Shown here one piece after another: positions 16,770-26,630 of a DNA stretch of 64,000 nt. Each line of letters begins with the position of its first letter. The stretch's first letter is position 1. A model generated the notes under the pieces. It was not told the DNA's origin. It made no database searches and saw only the letters and a program-made list of their open reading frames with translations. Both the position numbers and the translations under genes were made by a program. Source of the DNA: UBA952 sp044361535 (GTDB taxonomy: Bacteria > Bacteroidota > Bacteroidia > Flavobacteriales_D > Crocinitomicaceae); the NCBI GenBank assembly GCA_044361535.1, contig JBIKIQ010000008.1, forward strand, positions 1 to 64,000, written 5' to 3'.

Positions 16770-17858
16770 CTATTTCTTTGCTTTATTTGATTTGTCTTCC
16801 TTCATAAAAGCGTCTATTCCAGGAAAAAAAGAGCCAGTGACATACTTGGTTTTATCTATGTCAACGTTATAAACAGAATTGGTAAAAGTATATTTGTGCA
16901 AAGGGTATGAATTAACAACTCGGTCTAATGCATTCAATAATTGTTTCGATTTTTTTCTGTCTATTATCGAAAAAATAAATAGTTTGCTGCGATCAATCAA
17001 TGCACTTGTTAATTTATAATAATTATGATTTACAATGAAACTAGAATTCAAATATTCTTTTGAATCATGTGCAACGATATTGAAAGGAGCAACACAAGGA
17101 ATAATTAAATCTTTTGGACTTTTATTAATGACAAACAAGATGCAATCAACTACAATGTCAACAGGAATAATATTGGCTGTATGTTGCTTACTGATTATTT
17201 TAAAAACACCTCTTTTATATAATATTACAGCTCCGGTGGATGCAAGGTAATTGTCTACAAAACCATTATATGGAAAGCTTAGGCTTGGTCCAATAACACT
17301 AGGTCTTATAATCTTCAAGGTTATATTATTTTGAGTGCATTCTCGAATTAAAATATGTTCACAAATGTTTTTTGTTTGCGTATATGTATCCAAATGGTGA
17401 TCATTGGTTTCAATAATTTCATTTGTTTTATTTTGCAAATAGTTTTTTTCATCTCTAGGTTGAACGAAGGCTGTAGAAATGTGAATGAATGATCGTAAGT
17501 TTCTGCATTTCTTTACAACTGAATTTAATAAATTTATTGTGTTCGTTACATTTTCCTGATATTCCTTTAAGAAGGGATTGTTAAAGGACACACTTGCAGC
17601 TGAATGCACAATTTGCTCAACGGAATCAAAATAATCGTCTGAAAAAGCACTTTCTTTTAGCTCCGAAAGGTCAAATGGCAATATGTGAATTTTGGAACAA
17701 TCACGGCCCTTTGCAATTTTTTCCAATCTATCCTGTGAGTTAATCCCTTTTTTGGGTCGGATTATCACATAAATTTTGTCATATTGATTCTCGTCAAGAA
17801 TTTTCCATAAAAGAACTTTACCAAGAAACCCTGTTACACCTGTTAATAGAATGGACAT
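16770..17858 (-). CDS. Extended SDR, fatty acyl-CoA reductase-like NAD-binding protein
   Basis: The 362-residue protein has a Rossmann fold starting TGVTGFLGKVLLWKIL, the TGxxGxxG pattern and following hydrophobics typical of the FAR_N/male-sterility family. The catalytic pair is probably Tyr and Lys of YTQTK, with Ser/Thr in IHISTAF upstream. Members reduce long-chain acyl-CoA or acyl-ACP thioesters, or act as carrier-protein reductases; the substrate here is unknown. A single-domain enzyme without the C-terminal FAR domain. It stands alone on the minus strand. Confidence 0.75.
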   Translation of the reverse strand: MSILLTGVTGFLGKVLLWKILDENQYDKIYVIIRPKKGINSQDRLEKIAKGRDCSKIHILPFDLSELKESAFSDDYFDSVEQIVHSAASVSFNNPFLKEYQENVTNTINLLNSVVKKCRNLRSFIHISTAFVQPRDEKNYLQNKTNEIIETNDHHLDTYTQTKNICEHILIRECTQNNITLKIIRPSVIGPSLSFPYNGFVDNYLASTGAVILYKRGVFKIISKQHTANIIPVDIVVDCILFVINKSPKDLIIPCVAPFNIVAHDSKEYLNSSFIVNHNYYKLTSALIDRSKLFIFSIIDRKKSKQLLNALDRVVNSYPLHKYTFTNSVYNVDIDKTKYVTGSFFPGIDAFMKEDKSNKAKK

Positions 17859-17958
17859 TTAAAAATAAAAAGTTTAGTAAAATTGTGCGAAAGTACTAAA
17901 ATGATAGGATTTTAATAATTAAAAAGTATGAAATTATCTTAATTCTAATTTAGAATTG

Positions 17959-17992
17959 TTTGTGTTATTTGTGATTATTTATATTAAATTTG
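17959..17992 (+). promoter_or_regulatory. Bacteroidota promoter for the LPP20-like lipoprotein gene
   Basis: TTTG at 17959-17962 and TAAATTTG at 17985-17992 form -33 and -7 elements separated by 22 bp. Transcription would start near 17999, about 19 nt before the ATG at 18018. Confidence 0.5.
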
Positions 17993-18017
17993 CATTTAAT
18001 TGTAAAATTCTTTAAAA

Positions 18018-18551
18018 ATGAAAAAAATTGTTTACGTATTGTTATCTATTGTTGTTCTGTATGCATGTCGCACTAGTAAGTTACCTAAAGGTGAGGAGGA
18101 AGTTATTAATCTATGTCCAGCAAATAATTCTAGGGATTATTTTCGATCAAGTGCCGTCGGTGTTTCGATTGATCAGAATGCGTCCTACGATTTAGCTTAC
18201 AGTGCATGTACTGAAAGATTAGGATTAGCAATGAATCAGAAAATTGAAATAATGAGGGATAACTATTTGGCTGACAATAAGGTAAACAATGCAGAAGAAT
18301 TTAAACAAAAATTCCAAAACCTGTCAAGAACTTTAGTGCAACAGAGTCTTGTAGGGGTGACAGTGACTTGTAATAAAACTGTCAAGACTAGTGATGGCAA
18401 ATATAAAACTTATCTGGCTGTTGAATTAAGTTCCACTGAGCTGTTGAACAAATATAATCAGGAAATTAATAAAGATGATCAACTAAAGTTAGATTATGAT
18501 TATGAAAAGTTTAAAAAGGAATTTGAGAAAGAAATGAATAAAAATAAATAA
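18018..18551 (+). CDS. LPP20-like lipoprotein
   Basis: The 177-residue product carries a lipobox (LYAC, Cys17). The mature protein contains AYDLAYSACTERLGLAMNQK-like helices and GVTVTCNKTVKTSDGKYKTY, the alternation seen in LPP20/FlgP-type lipoproteins (AxxxAxxxAxxxLAxxI then a beta strand). It ends in a charged coiled-coil-like tail (DYEKFKKEFEKEMNKNK). It lies 21 bp before a large secreted protein and probably shares its transcript. Function of the pair unknown. Confidence 0.65.
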   Translation: MKKIVYVLLSIVVLYACRTSKLPKGEEEVINLCPANNSRDYFRSSAVGVSIDQNASYDLAYSACTERLGLAMNQKIEIMRDNYLADNKVNNAEEFKQKFQNLSRTLVQQSLVGVTVTCNKTVKTSDGKYKTYLAVELSSTELLNKYNQEINKDDQLKLDYDYEKFKKEFEKEMNKNK

Positions 18552-18572
18552 GAAATTTTTATCTTTTAATTA

Positions 18573-20492
18573 ATGCGAAGTTATTGTTTATGTTTATGTT
18601 TATTTTTGTGTAAGATAGGTATCTCACAAGAGAGAATAAAGCCAGATTGGATAGGAAGCATTGAAAATCAAAATAAAATGTTTTCACGAGATACTTTCTT
18701 TTTCTTTACAAGTTTTATTGAATTAAGTGGTTCAGATGATTATATTAGAAAATCTGAAAAACTTTCATTGGACTTAAAACAAGGCTTGGCCTCCTCTATC
18801 AAGACCTCTGTTAAAACGGAATTTAAAAGTCAATCAACACAAGTAAATAATAACAGTTCTATGAACTTTGTATCTACTTCTTCAAAAAATTCTCAAATTC
18901 TTGTTGATATCGATTTACCAGAGTCAATAATTAAAATTTGGCCAGAAAATTATGTAAAGTCTGAAAAGAAAATTTATGGAATCATTGCAGTGAGAAAGTC
19001 AATTCTTCGAAAATCTTTAATTAGTTCTGTAAGTGTAGCATTAAATGATATTGATAGAGAATTAATAGGTTCTCCACGATCTAAATCAAACAATGAGCTA
19101 ATACGAATTATTGATAATTCTAAAGTTAAAATTGAAGAAGTTGTTAATAAAATTAGTTTAATTAAATCAATTGACAATGATTTTGATGATAATTCATATT
19201 TTGAATCATTAAAACAATTGAGCATTAAACTTGATAATTTTTCGTCGGCATTATCGAATAAAGAATATGAGGACATGTATAATCGTGCGAAAAGATTATT
19301 AGATGATAACAAATGTCGTCAAGCATTAAATGAATACAAAATATTAAATCGATTAAATAGTTCTGATGAAAGGGTTGTCCGTGAAAGACAATCTGCTCAA
19401 TCATGTGTAAATCAAAGTTTACTTTTAGAGGCCGCTCAATTTACAAGTAAAAATGAATTCATAAAAGCTGTTTCTATTTATGATTCTTTAATAATGCTAA
19501 ATCCTGAAAATTCTAATTTGTATGAAAAAGACAGGAAAAATTCAATTGATAAGTATTTTATTCAATCATTTAATTTAATCGAGGTGTATTTGCAGTCTAA
19601 TTTGTCAGAAGCAAAAAAAATTTTAGATGGGATACAAGTTTTTGGCACATCTGAATATAATTCTAGAATAGATGATTTACGTATTAAAACTAACTCATTG
19701 TTTTTTAAACACAGAACTTTGGAGTTTAGAAATGCTATAAATCAAAAGAAATTTTCTAATGCTAATCAGATAATAAGTATTATTGGTAAAGAAAATGCTA
19801 CTACTCCAAATATTACTAAAAGATTATCCTTAATGGGAAAAAAACTAAACAAAGCAACCTATTCATTTGAAAAAAAACAATTGTTAAATTCAAGACCAAA
19901 TTTATTTTGCGTGAATTTTAATTTTGCATTAGGTTCTCAATATTTGCGTGGAAGTGAGATATCTGAAATTGGAAAATCAGTAAGCTTTGATAAGGCAATT
20001 TATCCTACTTTGTCACAATTAATCCCAACTTACTCCATTTCAATATTTAGAAAAATTAATATTGTACCGAGATTTTCAAGATCATTGAGAGACAAATCAA
20101 AAAGCAATTTAATTGGATTTGAATTTGGATATAATGATTTTAATAATTTAATACTTGTTGATAAACCTTATTTTTATGGTTATAATATCAATAGTTTTAA
20201 CCTGCAATTTAGTACAACGTTCTACAAGCTATTTAATTTTAAGTATGGCGTTAATTCGGGTCGTTTAACTAAATTTGATATTAAAAATGATTTATTTGTT
20301 ACGACATTAGGTATAAAAATACCAGTTTATTATTTTAATTTAGACTTTAATGTAAATTATATTTCTGATTATCAATTTAAAAATTTATTTAATCTAGAAT
20401 CAACCATTTCATATAAACTTAATTTTAAAAAACGATATTCTCAAGTAGATCGAGATTTTGTTAAATTAAAATCTCAAAATTGGAGATTATAA
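18573..20492 (+). CDS. Hypothetical secreted protein, helical repeats plus outer-membrane-type C-terminus
   Basis: I do not recognise this 639-residue protein. It has a signal peptide (MRSYCLCLCLFLCKIGISQ). Residues about 20-160 resemble an LPP20/SLBB-like periplasmic domain, about 230-430 are helical TPR-like repeats (AKRLLDDNKCRQALNEYKIL, AVSIYDSLIMLNPEN), and the last 190 residues alternate like beta-strands. Very AT-rich, with many Asn and Lys codons. It directly follows the LPP20-like lipoprotein, suggesting an envelope complex. Confidence 0.62.
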   Translation: MRSYCLCLCLFLCKIGISQERIKPDWIGSIENQNKMFSRDTFFFFTSFIELSGSDDYIRKSEKLSLDLKQGLASSIKTSVKTEFKSQSTQVNNNSSMNFVSTSSKNSQILVDIDLPESIIKIWPENYVKSEKKIYGIIAVRKSILRKSLISSVSVALNDIDRELIGSPRSKSNNELIRIIDNSKVKIEEVVNKISLIKSIDNDFDDNSYFESLKQLSIKLDNFSSALSNKEYEDMYNRAKRLLDDNKCRQALNEYKILNRLNSSDERVVRERQSAQSCVNQSLLLEAAQFTSKNEFIKAVSIYDSLIMLNPENSNLYEKDRKNSIDKYFIQSFNLIEVYLQSNLSEAKKILDGIQVFGTSEYNSRIDDLRIKTNSLFFKHRTLEFRNAINQKKFSNANQIISIIGKENATTPNITKRLSLMGKKLNKATYSFEKKQLLNSRPNLFCVNFNFALGSQYLRGSEISEIGKSVSFDKAIYPTLSQLIPTYSISIFRKINIVPRFSRSLRDKSKSNLIGFEFGYNDFNNLILVDKPYFYGYNINSFNLQFSTTFYKLFNFKYGVNSGRLTKFDIKNDLFVTTLGIKIPVYYFNLDFNVNYISDYQFKNLFNLESTISYKLNFKKRYSQVDRDFVKLKSQNWRL

Positions 20493-20631
20493 ATAGGTGA
20501 ACATTCCCACAATATACTCTAAAATTTAATTTTGGACTTTACAAACCATTTAGAAGGAGAGATAAGGAAGAGGTTAAATCACAAGTATTCAAATTTAAGG
20601 AAGGACGGTAAGAATTCGATACTCGAATGAA

Positions 20632-22530
20632 TTATTCTTCAGAAAGAACAATCAGAAAGTCATTTGATGAGAAATTAATAGTAATAGATTTTTCTGGATT
20701 TAATACAATGCCAAAGTTTTTTGAAGAATCATGCGCAAAGTTACTTAATCGGTAACCTAGGGCAGTTTGATTTTGTTTTTTAACGCTTTCTATTACAGTA
20801 TAAAAATTAACGTCTTCTTCGGGTTTAATATAATCAATTACAGGTTTTAAATAAATTTCACTTCCTTTTGCATTAAATAGATCATCGTAAACTTTCATCA
20901 AATGTTTATTCTCCGATACTTGTGACATAAGTAAGCTAATTATTTTATCACTTACTACAAAGTCATCTGCTTTTGTAATTTGAGCTAAGTCACGATTCTT
21001 AATATCTAGCATTTCACTCACTATTTTAATTTTCAGAGCTTTCTGATCCATGATTTTTCTAAGATGTAATAATGTGATCAATGTATTTGCATCAGCTTCT
21101 TGTAATTCTAATTCTTCTGTGTAACATAGAATTTGTATGCTGTCAAAAGATTGAATACCAGCATTTTCAATTACTTCCTTTGAAGTTGAATCAGCTTGTT
21201 GAAATTCTAGTATAATATTATTTAACTTATTTTTTATTTCTGTTAGAAGTTCAGAATCAATATCAAATGTAGAAATGATTTTCACAAATGATTTAGGTGC
21301 TAAGTATTTGTCTAGCTCACTTAATATGATTAAACCTCTTTTATTCCATCCTAACAGTAATATACTTTCAGGGTTTTTTATAACCACATTCGGTTTCACT
21401 ATAAGATTTTCTTGTATACTAAAAACAGTATCATCTGATATCTTTATAGTTGAATCATCTTCTGCGATGAGTATGATTTTATCATTAGGTTGAATTTGAT
21501 ATTCCATTGATGGATTTATGGAAACCTGTTCCTCTGCATTTAGAATTCCAATTACAGTTGAATTTCTAAATTTGAAAAGTACATCACCGTACAACTTACC
21601 ATAAACGCTAGTGTCTTTGAAAAAATAAATTTCATCACCATCAAAATCTAAAAGTTCAGAATAAACAACGCTTAAACCACTTTGTCGTGCTGTCTGCACC
21701 ATAATTCTACTTATAATTTCATCACTTAAAATCAATTCTACCTCGTCTTCCCCAACTGCTCTTGCAATATCTAAATTTTTGCGATCATTTATTTCAACGG
21801 TTAAATGGTAAGGGGTAATTCTACGAGTAGGATTTTGGGTAATTGCCAAAAGTGTTTTAATTGTCAAATAATCGGCATTAACTTCCTCTGATGAAAGAAG
21901 AATTATAGATTTTGATTCATTCGGATTAGCTATTTCTAGATCTTCAAGGTGATGCGGTTTGCCATTTCGACAAACTATTTTCATGTTTTTTAAATTCCCT
22001 AGTTTGTTGCGGATTTCATCTTCCATTTCCACTTTATCTTTATCAGCCAGAATTACGATACATGGTTTCCTGGCACTTTCATTAGCTATTACTAGTTCTG
22101 AAATAATGGTAAAAATTTTTGAAGACCATCCTAAAATAAGAATAAAATCCTTTTCCAAAACAATGCTTTTCCCTTTTTGTAATTCAGAAAGTTTTCCTTC
22201 TATACCACTACTAAGCACACCAATGAGCATTGAAATGATGAAAATACCTCCGATTGTCACAAAAAAAGTAATAGTACGGTATGACCAACCTTGATCCCCT
22301 CCCATAGTCCCTGAATCTAGAGCTCTCATTAAACTTTGCCAAAATGCCTCAATGAAATTCATTGGTTCATCTCCTGGTGAATGAAGCCCTAATAAACTAA
22401 TCAACAATCCTGCAAATAAAATAATTAAAAAGGATAAAACAGCCAATAATCCAATCATTGCAATTGGACCTCTACTCATTAGTTCATCAAAAGAATAGCT
22501 GATTTTTCTGTAAAAAGATTTTTTGTTCAT
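20632..22530 (-). CDS. CASTOR/POLLUX-like ion channel with RCK/TrkA-N domains
   Basis: Membrane channel of 632 residues. Two transmembrane helices (about 25-50 and 85-110) flank a pore-like loop (FIEAFWQSLMRALDSGTMGG). Two tandem NAD-binding RCK-like halves follow, starting DFILILGWSSKI near residue 128 and SILLLGWNKRGLIILSEL near 390. This layout is that of bacterial relatives of plant CASTOR/POLLUX/DMI1 channels. Ion selectivity cannot be told. The next gene on the same strand, 41 bp upstream, is a membrane protein of unknown function, possibly cotranscribed. Confidence 0.8.
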   Translation of the reverse strand: MNKKSFYRKISYSFDELMSRGPIAMIGLLAVLSFLIILFAGLLISLLGLHSPGDEPMNFIEAFWQSLMRALDSGTMGGDQGWSYRTITFFVTIGGIFIISMLIGVLSSGIEGKLSELQKGKSIVLEKDFILILGWSSKIFTIISELVIANESARKPCIVILADKDKVEMEDEIRNKLGNLKNMKIVCRNGKPHHLEDLEIANPNESKSIILLSSEEVNADYLTIKTLLAITQNPTRRITPYHLTVEINDRKNLDIARAVGEDEVELILSDEIISRIMVQTARQSGLSVVYSELLDFDGDEIYFFKDTSVYGKLYGDVLFKFRNSTVIGILNAEEQVSINPSMEYQIQPNDKIILIAEDDSTIKISDDTVFSIQENLIVKPNVVIKNPESILLLGWNKRGLIILSELDKYLAPKSFVKIISTFDIDSELLTEIKNKLNNIILEFQQADSTSKEVIENAGIQSFDSIQILCYTEELELQEADANTLITLLHLRKIMDQKALKIKIVSEMLDIKNRDLAQITKADDFVVSDKIISLLMSQVSENKHLMKVYDDLFNAKGSEIYLKPVIDYIKPEEDVNFYTVIESVKKQNQTALGYRLSNFAHDSSKNFGIVLNPEKSITINFSSNDFLIVLSEE

Positions 22531-22571
22531 TTTTTTCTTTTATCAATAGGATTATAAAGAGCATATTAAAG

Positions 22572-23675
22572 TCAAGTACCAATTATTCTATTCTCTAAAA
22601 ATAACTCGGCTTCTCCATTTTTGTATGCTTTTAAATATTCTTCAACATGGTATAGTACACCAGAATCTACGTTTAATTCTTTTTTAAGTTGTTCAATTTC
22701 TCTCAGTTCTGCTTTATTTATCGAACCGTCGATGATAATTCCTGTAACGAAAAGTAAAAGAAGGTCTTTTGCTAAATCATTTTCAAGATTTTTTAAATGA
22801 ATAACAAAATCTTTTTTACGTTCATACTTTTCTTGGAAAGGAACACCAAATTGTGAAAGTAATTTAAAGGAATAGACATAGTGTGTTGAACTTAATTCAT
22901 GTTTCTTAACTGCTACAGTTGTTAGTAATTCATATAATACAGATTTTATTTCTTGACTAGATCCATATTTTTGAAATAAATAATTCACAAGGTAGTCAAT
23001 TAGATTTTGGGAATAAAAATAGAATATAGTTCTTCTATAAACCATCCTGCAGGCATATGCATTCCAAAAGAAATAAATAGGCATTCCTAATAAATCTGTA
23101 TACAATCTTAAAACATATCTTCCTGCTAATTTTCGAACTAATAGTTTAATTACCAAATTGCTTAAAAATGCCTTTGCTTTATTGAATATAAAAAAGATTA
23201 TTATTACAGTTTTTGACAACTCACTATATGGATCGATACCGATTTCTTTTTCATTTGAGCTGAAGTCCTCAAGACTTATTTTTATCAATTCTTTTTTATG
23301 AATCTCCGAAAAATTATTTTTATCGTATTTAAAATTTAAAATTTCTGATAAATCCTTGACCATTCGAATATTAATCAAGCCTAGTATATATAGCTCTAGT
23401 ATCAAACAGAAAACACTAAATAAAATTGGAATTGGTGAAATTTCAAAACTATTCGTTGAGAGTGTAATTATAAATGTTCCAATTTTAAAAAATTCTGGAA
23501 ATAAATCAACGGGTAGATAGTAAACTAATACAGCAAGAGCTCCAATAATTCCAGAAGTAATTACGTATTTGAAATAATATCTTCTTTTTAGAATACTAAT
23601 TTCATTTTGATAATCAAAATCAATTACCTGATCATTAATTCTTTGGTTCGCTAATTTCTTTAAATTCCAATTCAC
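22572..23675 (-). CDS. Hypothetical multi-pass membrane protein
   Basis: The 367-residue product has two hydrophobic segments near residues 37-55 and 83-103, possibly more at 150-210. A C-terminal cytosolic region (about 290-360) resembles a TerB-like helical bundle (LLLLFVTGIIIDGSINKAELREIEQLKKEL). The start is GTG at 23675; no better ATG is near. It precedes the CASTOR-like channel on the same strand. I do not recognise the family. Confidence 0.55.
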   Translation of the reverse strand: MNWNLKKLANQRINDQVIDFDYQNEISILKRRYYFKYVITSGIIGALAVLVYYLPVDLFPEFFKIGTFIITLSTNSFEISPIPILFSVFCLILELYILGLINIRMVKDLSEILNFKYDKNNFSEIHKKELIKISLEDFSSNEKEIGIDPYSELSKTVIIIFFIFNKAKAFLSNLVIKLLVRKLAGRYVLRLYTDLLGMPIYFFWNAYACRMVYRRTIFYFYSQNLIDYLVNYLFQKYGSSQEIKSVLYELLTTVAVKKHELSSTHYVYSFKLLSQFGVPFQEKYERKKDFVIHLKNLENDLAKDLLLLFVTGIIIDGSINKAELREIEQLKKELNVDSGVLYHVEEYLKAYKNGEAELFLENRIIGT

Positions 23676-23757
23676 ACTTTTATAAAAAAAAACAATAAAA
23701 GTATTATTAATTTTCCTTGACTAAGTTTAAAAAGAATAAATTTTTGAGAATTATATA

Positions 23758-24531
23758 TTATTTCATTCCCCTTCTTTTCTTTATTGCCTCGTAGGCCTCT
23801 TGTATTTTTTGAAATTTCTCTTTCGCTCCTTTTTGGTATTCCTCACCCATACTTGCAACCTTATCTGGATGAAAAGTAACCGCCATTTTTCGATACGCTT
23901 TTTTGACTTCTTCATCAGTAGCTGATACTTCAATTCCTAATATTTTATAGTCAGAATCAACGTTGCGATAAAACATGTTTTTAACGCTTTCAAATTCCAT
24001 GGTTGGAACCCCGAGAAGTGATGCTATTCGATCAATTTGTTGCATTTCAGAGGCTGAAACATCCCCATCGGATTTTGCAATCCCGAACAAATAATGAATC
24101 AATTGAATGCGAACTTCTGGTTGCATGCGATTTCGAATATCTCCGCAAATTTCATTTAAAGGAATTGAACTGGCATCCAAGAATTTCTTTAATGTCAAAA
24201 GTTGTTCTTTTTGAAAATGAGCACCAAATTGATTTGTGAAAAACGCTTTTACGTAATCTAATTCGGCTTTTAATACTTTGCCATCTGCTTTCATAACAGC
24301 TGCAGACAAAGCCATCAACATTGTTTGAATTTCATTTACACCACTTGAACGTTGTTGATAGTAATTGAACACATCGTCTGAATTCATATTTCCAAAACGA
24401 CCGCCTCCAGATGATTTAGCTTTGTTCCTTTCATTCATGTCGAATAAGGCACCAACAATAAATCCTAAAACCGCAACTCCCCAACTTCGGAAGATGATAA
24501 AACCTGCAAACGCAAAAATGAATTTATACAA
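23758..24531 (-). CDS. TerB plus DnaJ-domain co-chaperone, DjlA-like
   Basis: Membrane-anchored J-protein of 257 residues. An N-terminal hydrophobic segment (about 1-30, FIFAFAGFIIFRSWGVAVLGF) is followed by a TerB-like domain (about 65-180, MLMALSAAVMKADGKV and GIAKSDGDVSASEM). A C-terminal J-domain (about 192-255) carries the HPD motif in FHPDKV, which stimulates DnaK ATPase. The start codon is TTG; the first ATG would delete the membrane segment. It lies downstream of htpG but beyond a terminator, so it is likely a separate unit. Confidence 0.85.
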   Translation of the reverse strand: MYKFIFAFAGFIIFRSWGVAVLGFIVGALFDMNERNKAKSSGGGRFGNMNSDDVFNYYQQRSSGVNEIQTMLMALSAAVMKADGKVLKAELDYVKAFFTNQFGAHFQKEQLLTLKKFLDASSIPLNEICGDIRNRMQPEVRIQLIHYLFGIAKSDGDVSASEMQQIDRIASLLGVPTMEFESVKNMFYRNVDSDYKILGIEVSATDEEVKKAYRKMAVTFHPDKVASMGEEYQKGAKEKFQKIQEAYEAIKKRRGMK

Positions 24532-24543
24532 AATAGAAAAATT

Positions 24544-24568
24544 TAAAAAAGCGGGACCGAAATCCCGC
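24544..24568 (-). terminator. Rho-independent terminator of htpG
   Basis: GCGGGA (24551-24556) pairs with TCCCGC (24563-24568) around a 6-nt loop. On the minus strand the hairpin is followed by seven T, a textbook terminator 48 bp after the htpG stop. Confidence 0.85.
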
Positions 24569-24615
24569 TCAAAATTAAAAATAATACCCTTAATTCAACT
24601 AGAAGAAATGTATTT

Positions 24616-26505
24616 TTAATTTAAGTTCTTCAATGAATGTTCAATAAACGAATCCAACGCTTCGCCTTTCAACATTCCTTGCGATAAAAGAGCTAAATCA
24701 GCCAAGTATTTTGCAGATTCTTGCTGTCCAGCCTCATCTTTTGCTAAAATTGATGAAATAGTTTCGTGGTTTGCATTTACAACCAAATTATATGTCTCAG
24801 GAAATGCTCCAAAGAAGCCTCCTCCGCCCATTTTTTGTTGTTCCATCATGCGTCGAATAAATTCAGGTTGAGTAACAATGATTGGTGCTTCATCTGATGA
24901 CATACTTTGAATCATAACCGTAAATTTCTCCTTGTTTACCACACCCTCAAAAACACCTTTCACTTTCTCTTCATCGTCTTTTGAAAGTTTCGACGGAATT
25001 TCTTCTGTTTTTTTAATTAAATTATCCAATGAATCAGCATCAACTCTCGCAAAGGAAACTTTTTCAAACGACTGTTCCATTTTAGAAATCCAATGCGAAG
25101 CCAAGGGACTATTCAAAACAAGAACTTCATATCCTCTTTCTGTTGCTTTTTTTACCAATGAGAATTGCTCTTCGGCATCAGGCGTATACAAGAAAATAAC
25201 CTTATCATCTTTATCTGTTTGAATTGGCGCGACTTTTTCCTTTAATTCTTCAATGGTGTAATAATTGCCATCCGTTGTTTTGACTAAACTAAAGGATTTC
25301 GCTTTTTCTGCAAATTTATCATCAGTTAATGTCCCGTATTGAGCAAAAAGCTGCAAATCATCCCATTTTGCTTCAAAATCAGCGCGATCATTTTTGAACA
25401 TTTCTGCTAATTTATCCGAAACTTTCTTAGTAATGTGAGAAGAAATTTTCTTTACGTTGCTATCACTTTGTAAATAAGATCTAGAAACATTTAATGGAAT
25501 ATCCGGTGAATCTATAACTCCGTGTAACAAGGTTAAAAATTCAGGGACAATTTCTGCAACGCTATCTGTAATGAAAACTTGATTTGAATATAGGTTGATT
25601 TTATTTCTTTGAACTTCAACGTTTTCCTTGATTTTAGGAAAATAAAGAATACCCGTCAAATTAAAAGGATAATCAACATTTAGGTGAATATGAAACAAAG
25701 GTTGCTCGAAAGTCATTGGATATAATTCACGATAAAATGAATCGTAATCTTCTTGTTTTAAATCAATTGGAGCTTTTGTCCAAGCGGGTTCTGGATTGTT
25801 AATTTGATTTTCAACTTCCGTTGCAACACGTTTAATTTTTCCATCCTCATCTTTTTCTCCTTCCGGCGAATCAATGTATTCTGTTTTTGTTCCGAAAATA
25901 ATCGGAATTGGCAAGAATTTACAGTATTTGTTTAGAATATCTGAAATTCGATTCTTTTCAAGGAACTCAACTGATTCTTCATTTATATACAAAACGATAT
26001 CTGTTCCTCGATCTACCTTATCTATGTTCGTAATCGTATATTCAGGAGAGCCATTACTTTCCCACTGAACAGCCTGCGACCCGTCGTATCTTGCTAATGT
26101 TCTAATTTGAACTTTCTCGGCCACCATGAAACCAGAATAGAATCCTAGTCCAAAATGTCCGATAATTTGTTCTGCTCCTTCAGTTCCTTTGTATTTCTCA
26201 ACAAATTCTTCAGCGCCAGAGAATGCAATTTGATTGATGTATTTATCAATTTCTTCTGCTGTCATTCCAATACCGCGATCTCGAATTGTAAGTGTTTTTT
26301 CCTCTTTGTCTAGAATAACTTCTACTTTCAAATCACCTAATTCGCCTTTAAACTCTCCATTTTTAGCGAAAAACTTCAACTTTTGACTAGCATCCACCGC
26401 ATTTGAAACCAATTCTCGCAAGAATATCTCATGATCAGAGTAAAGAAACTTTTTAATAATTGGAAAAATATTTTCCGTTTGAACATGTATTTGACCTGTT
26501 TTCAT
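24616..26505 (-). CDS. htpG: Molecular chaperone HtpG (Hsp90)
   Basis: ATP-dependent cytosolic chaperone of 629 residues, the family's normal size. The N-terminal GHKL ATPase carries LRELVSNAVDASQK, IRDRGIGMTAEEI and GHFGLGFYSGFMV. The middle domain (about 230-500) includes GVIDSPDIPLNVSRSYLQ with the catalytic-loop arginine. The C-terminal dimerisation domain ends HSLKNLN. It has its own terminator, and palindromic motifs in the upstream region suggest stress control. Confidence 0.97.
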   Translation of the reverse strand: MKTGQIHVQTENIFPIIKKFLYSDHEIFLRELVSNAVDASQKLKFFAKNGEFKGELGDLKVEVILDKEEKTLTIRDRGIGMTAEEIDKYINQIAFSGAEEFVEKYKGTEGAEQIIGHFGLGFYSGFMVAEKVQIRTLARYDGSQAVQWESNGSPEYTITNIDKVDRGTDIVLYINEESVEFLEKNRISDILNKYCKFLPIPIIFGTKTEYIDSPEGEKDEDGKIKRVATEVENQINNPEPAWTKAPIDLKQEDYDSFYRELYPMTFEQPLFHIHLNVDYPFNLTGILYFPKIKENVEVQRNKINLYSNQVFITDSVAEIVPEFLTLLHGVIDSPDIPLNVSRSYLQSDSNVKKISSHITKKVSDKLAEMFKNDRADFEAKWDDLQLFAQYGTLTDDKFAEKAKSFSLVKTTDGNYYTIEELKEKVAPIQTDKDDKVIFLYTPDAEEQFSLVKKATERGYEVLVLNSPLASHWISKMEQSFEKVSFARVDADSLDNLIKKTEEIPSKLSKDDEEKVKGVFEGVVNKEKFTVMIQSMSSDEAPIIVTQPEFIRRMMEQQKMGGGGFFGAFPETYNLVVNANHETISSILAKDEAGQQESAKYLADLALLSQGMLKGEALDSFIEHSLKNLN

Positions 26506-26565
26506 AACTTTTGTTTTAATTTCGACGAACGCGGAATGTCAACCTTTATGCCATCTGATAAAAAC

Positions 26566-26578
26566 TGACATTCTGTCA
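26566..26578. promoter_or_regulatory. Palindrome in the htpG upstream region
   Basis: TGACA-TTC-TGTCA is a perfect 5-3-5 inverted repeat about 60 bp upstream of htpG. Related words lie nearby: TGCCA at 26550-26554, TGGCAGAA at 26595-26602, and TGTCAA at 26537-26542. The cluster suggests an operator or heat-shock promoter element; its identity is not known to me. Confidence 0.4.
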
Positions 26579-26630
26579 AAGGGAATTGAAAAACTGGCAG
26601 AAATTGTTGTAAAATAACTAAATAACTTTG

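Noticed and set aside
26623..26630. TAACTTTG promoter for the gene at 26631
   Set aside because: It lies directly before the ATG, so transcription would start inside the coding region; probably chance.
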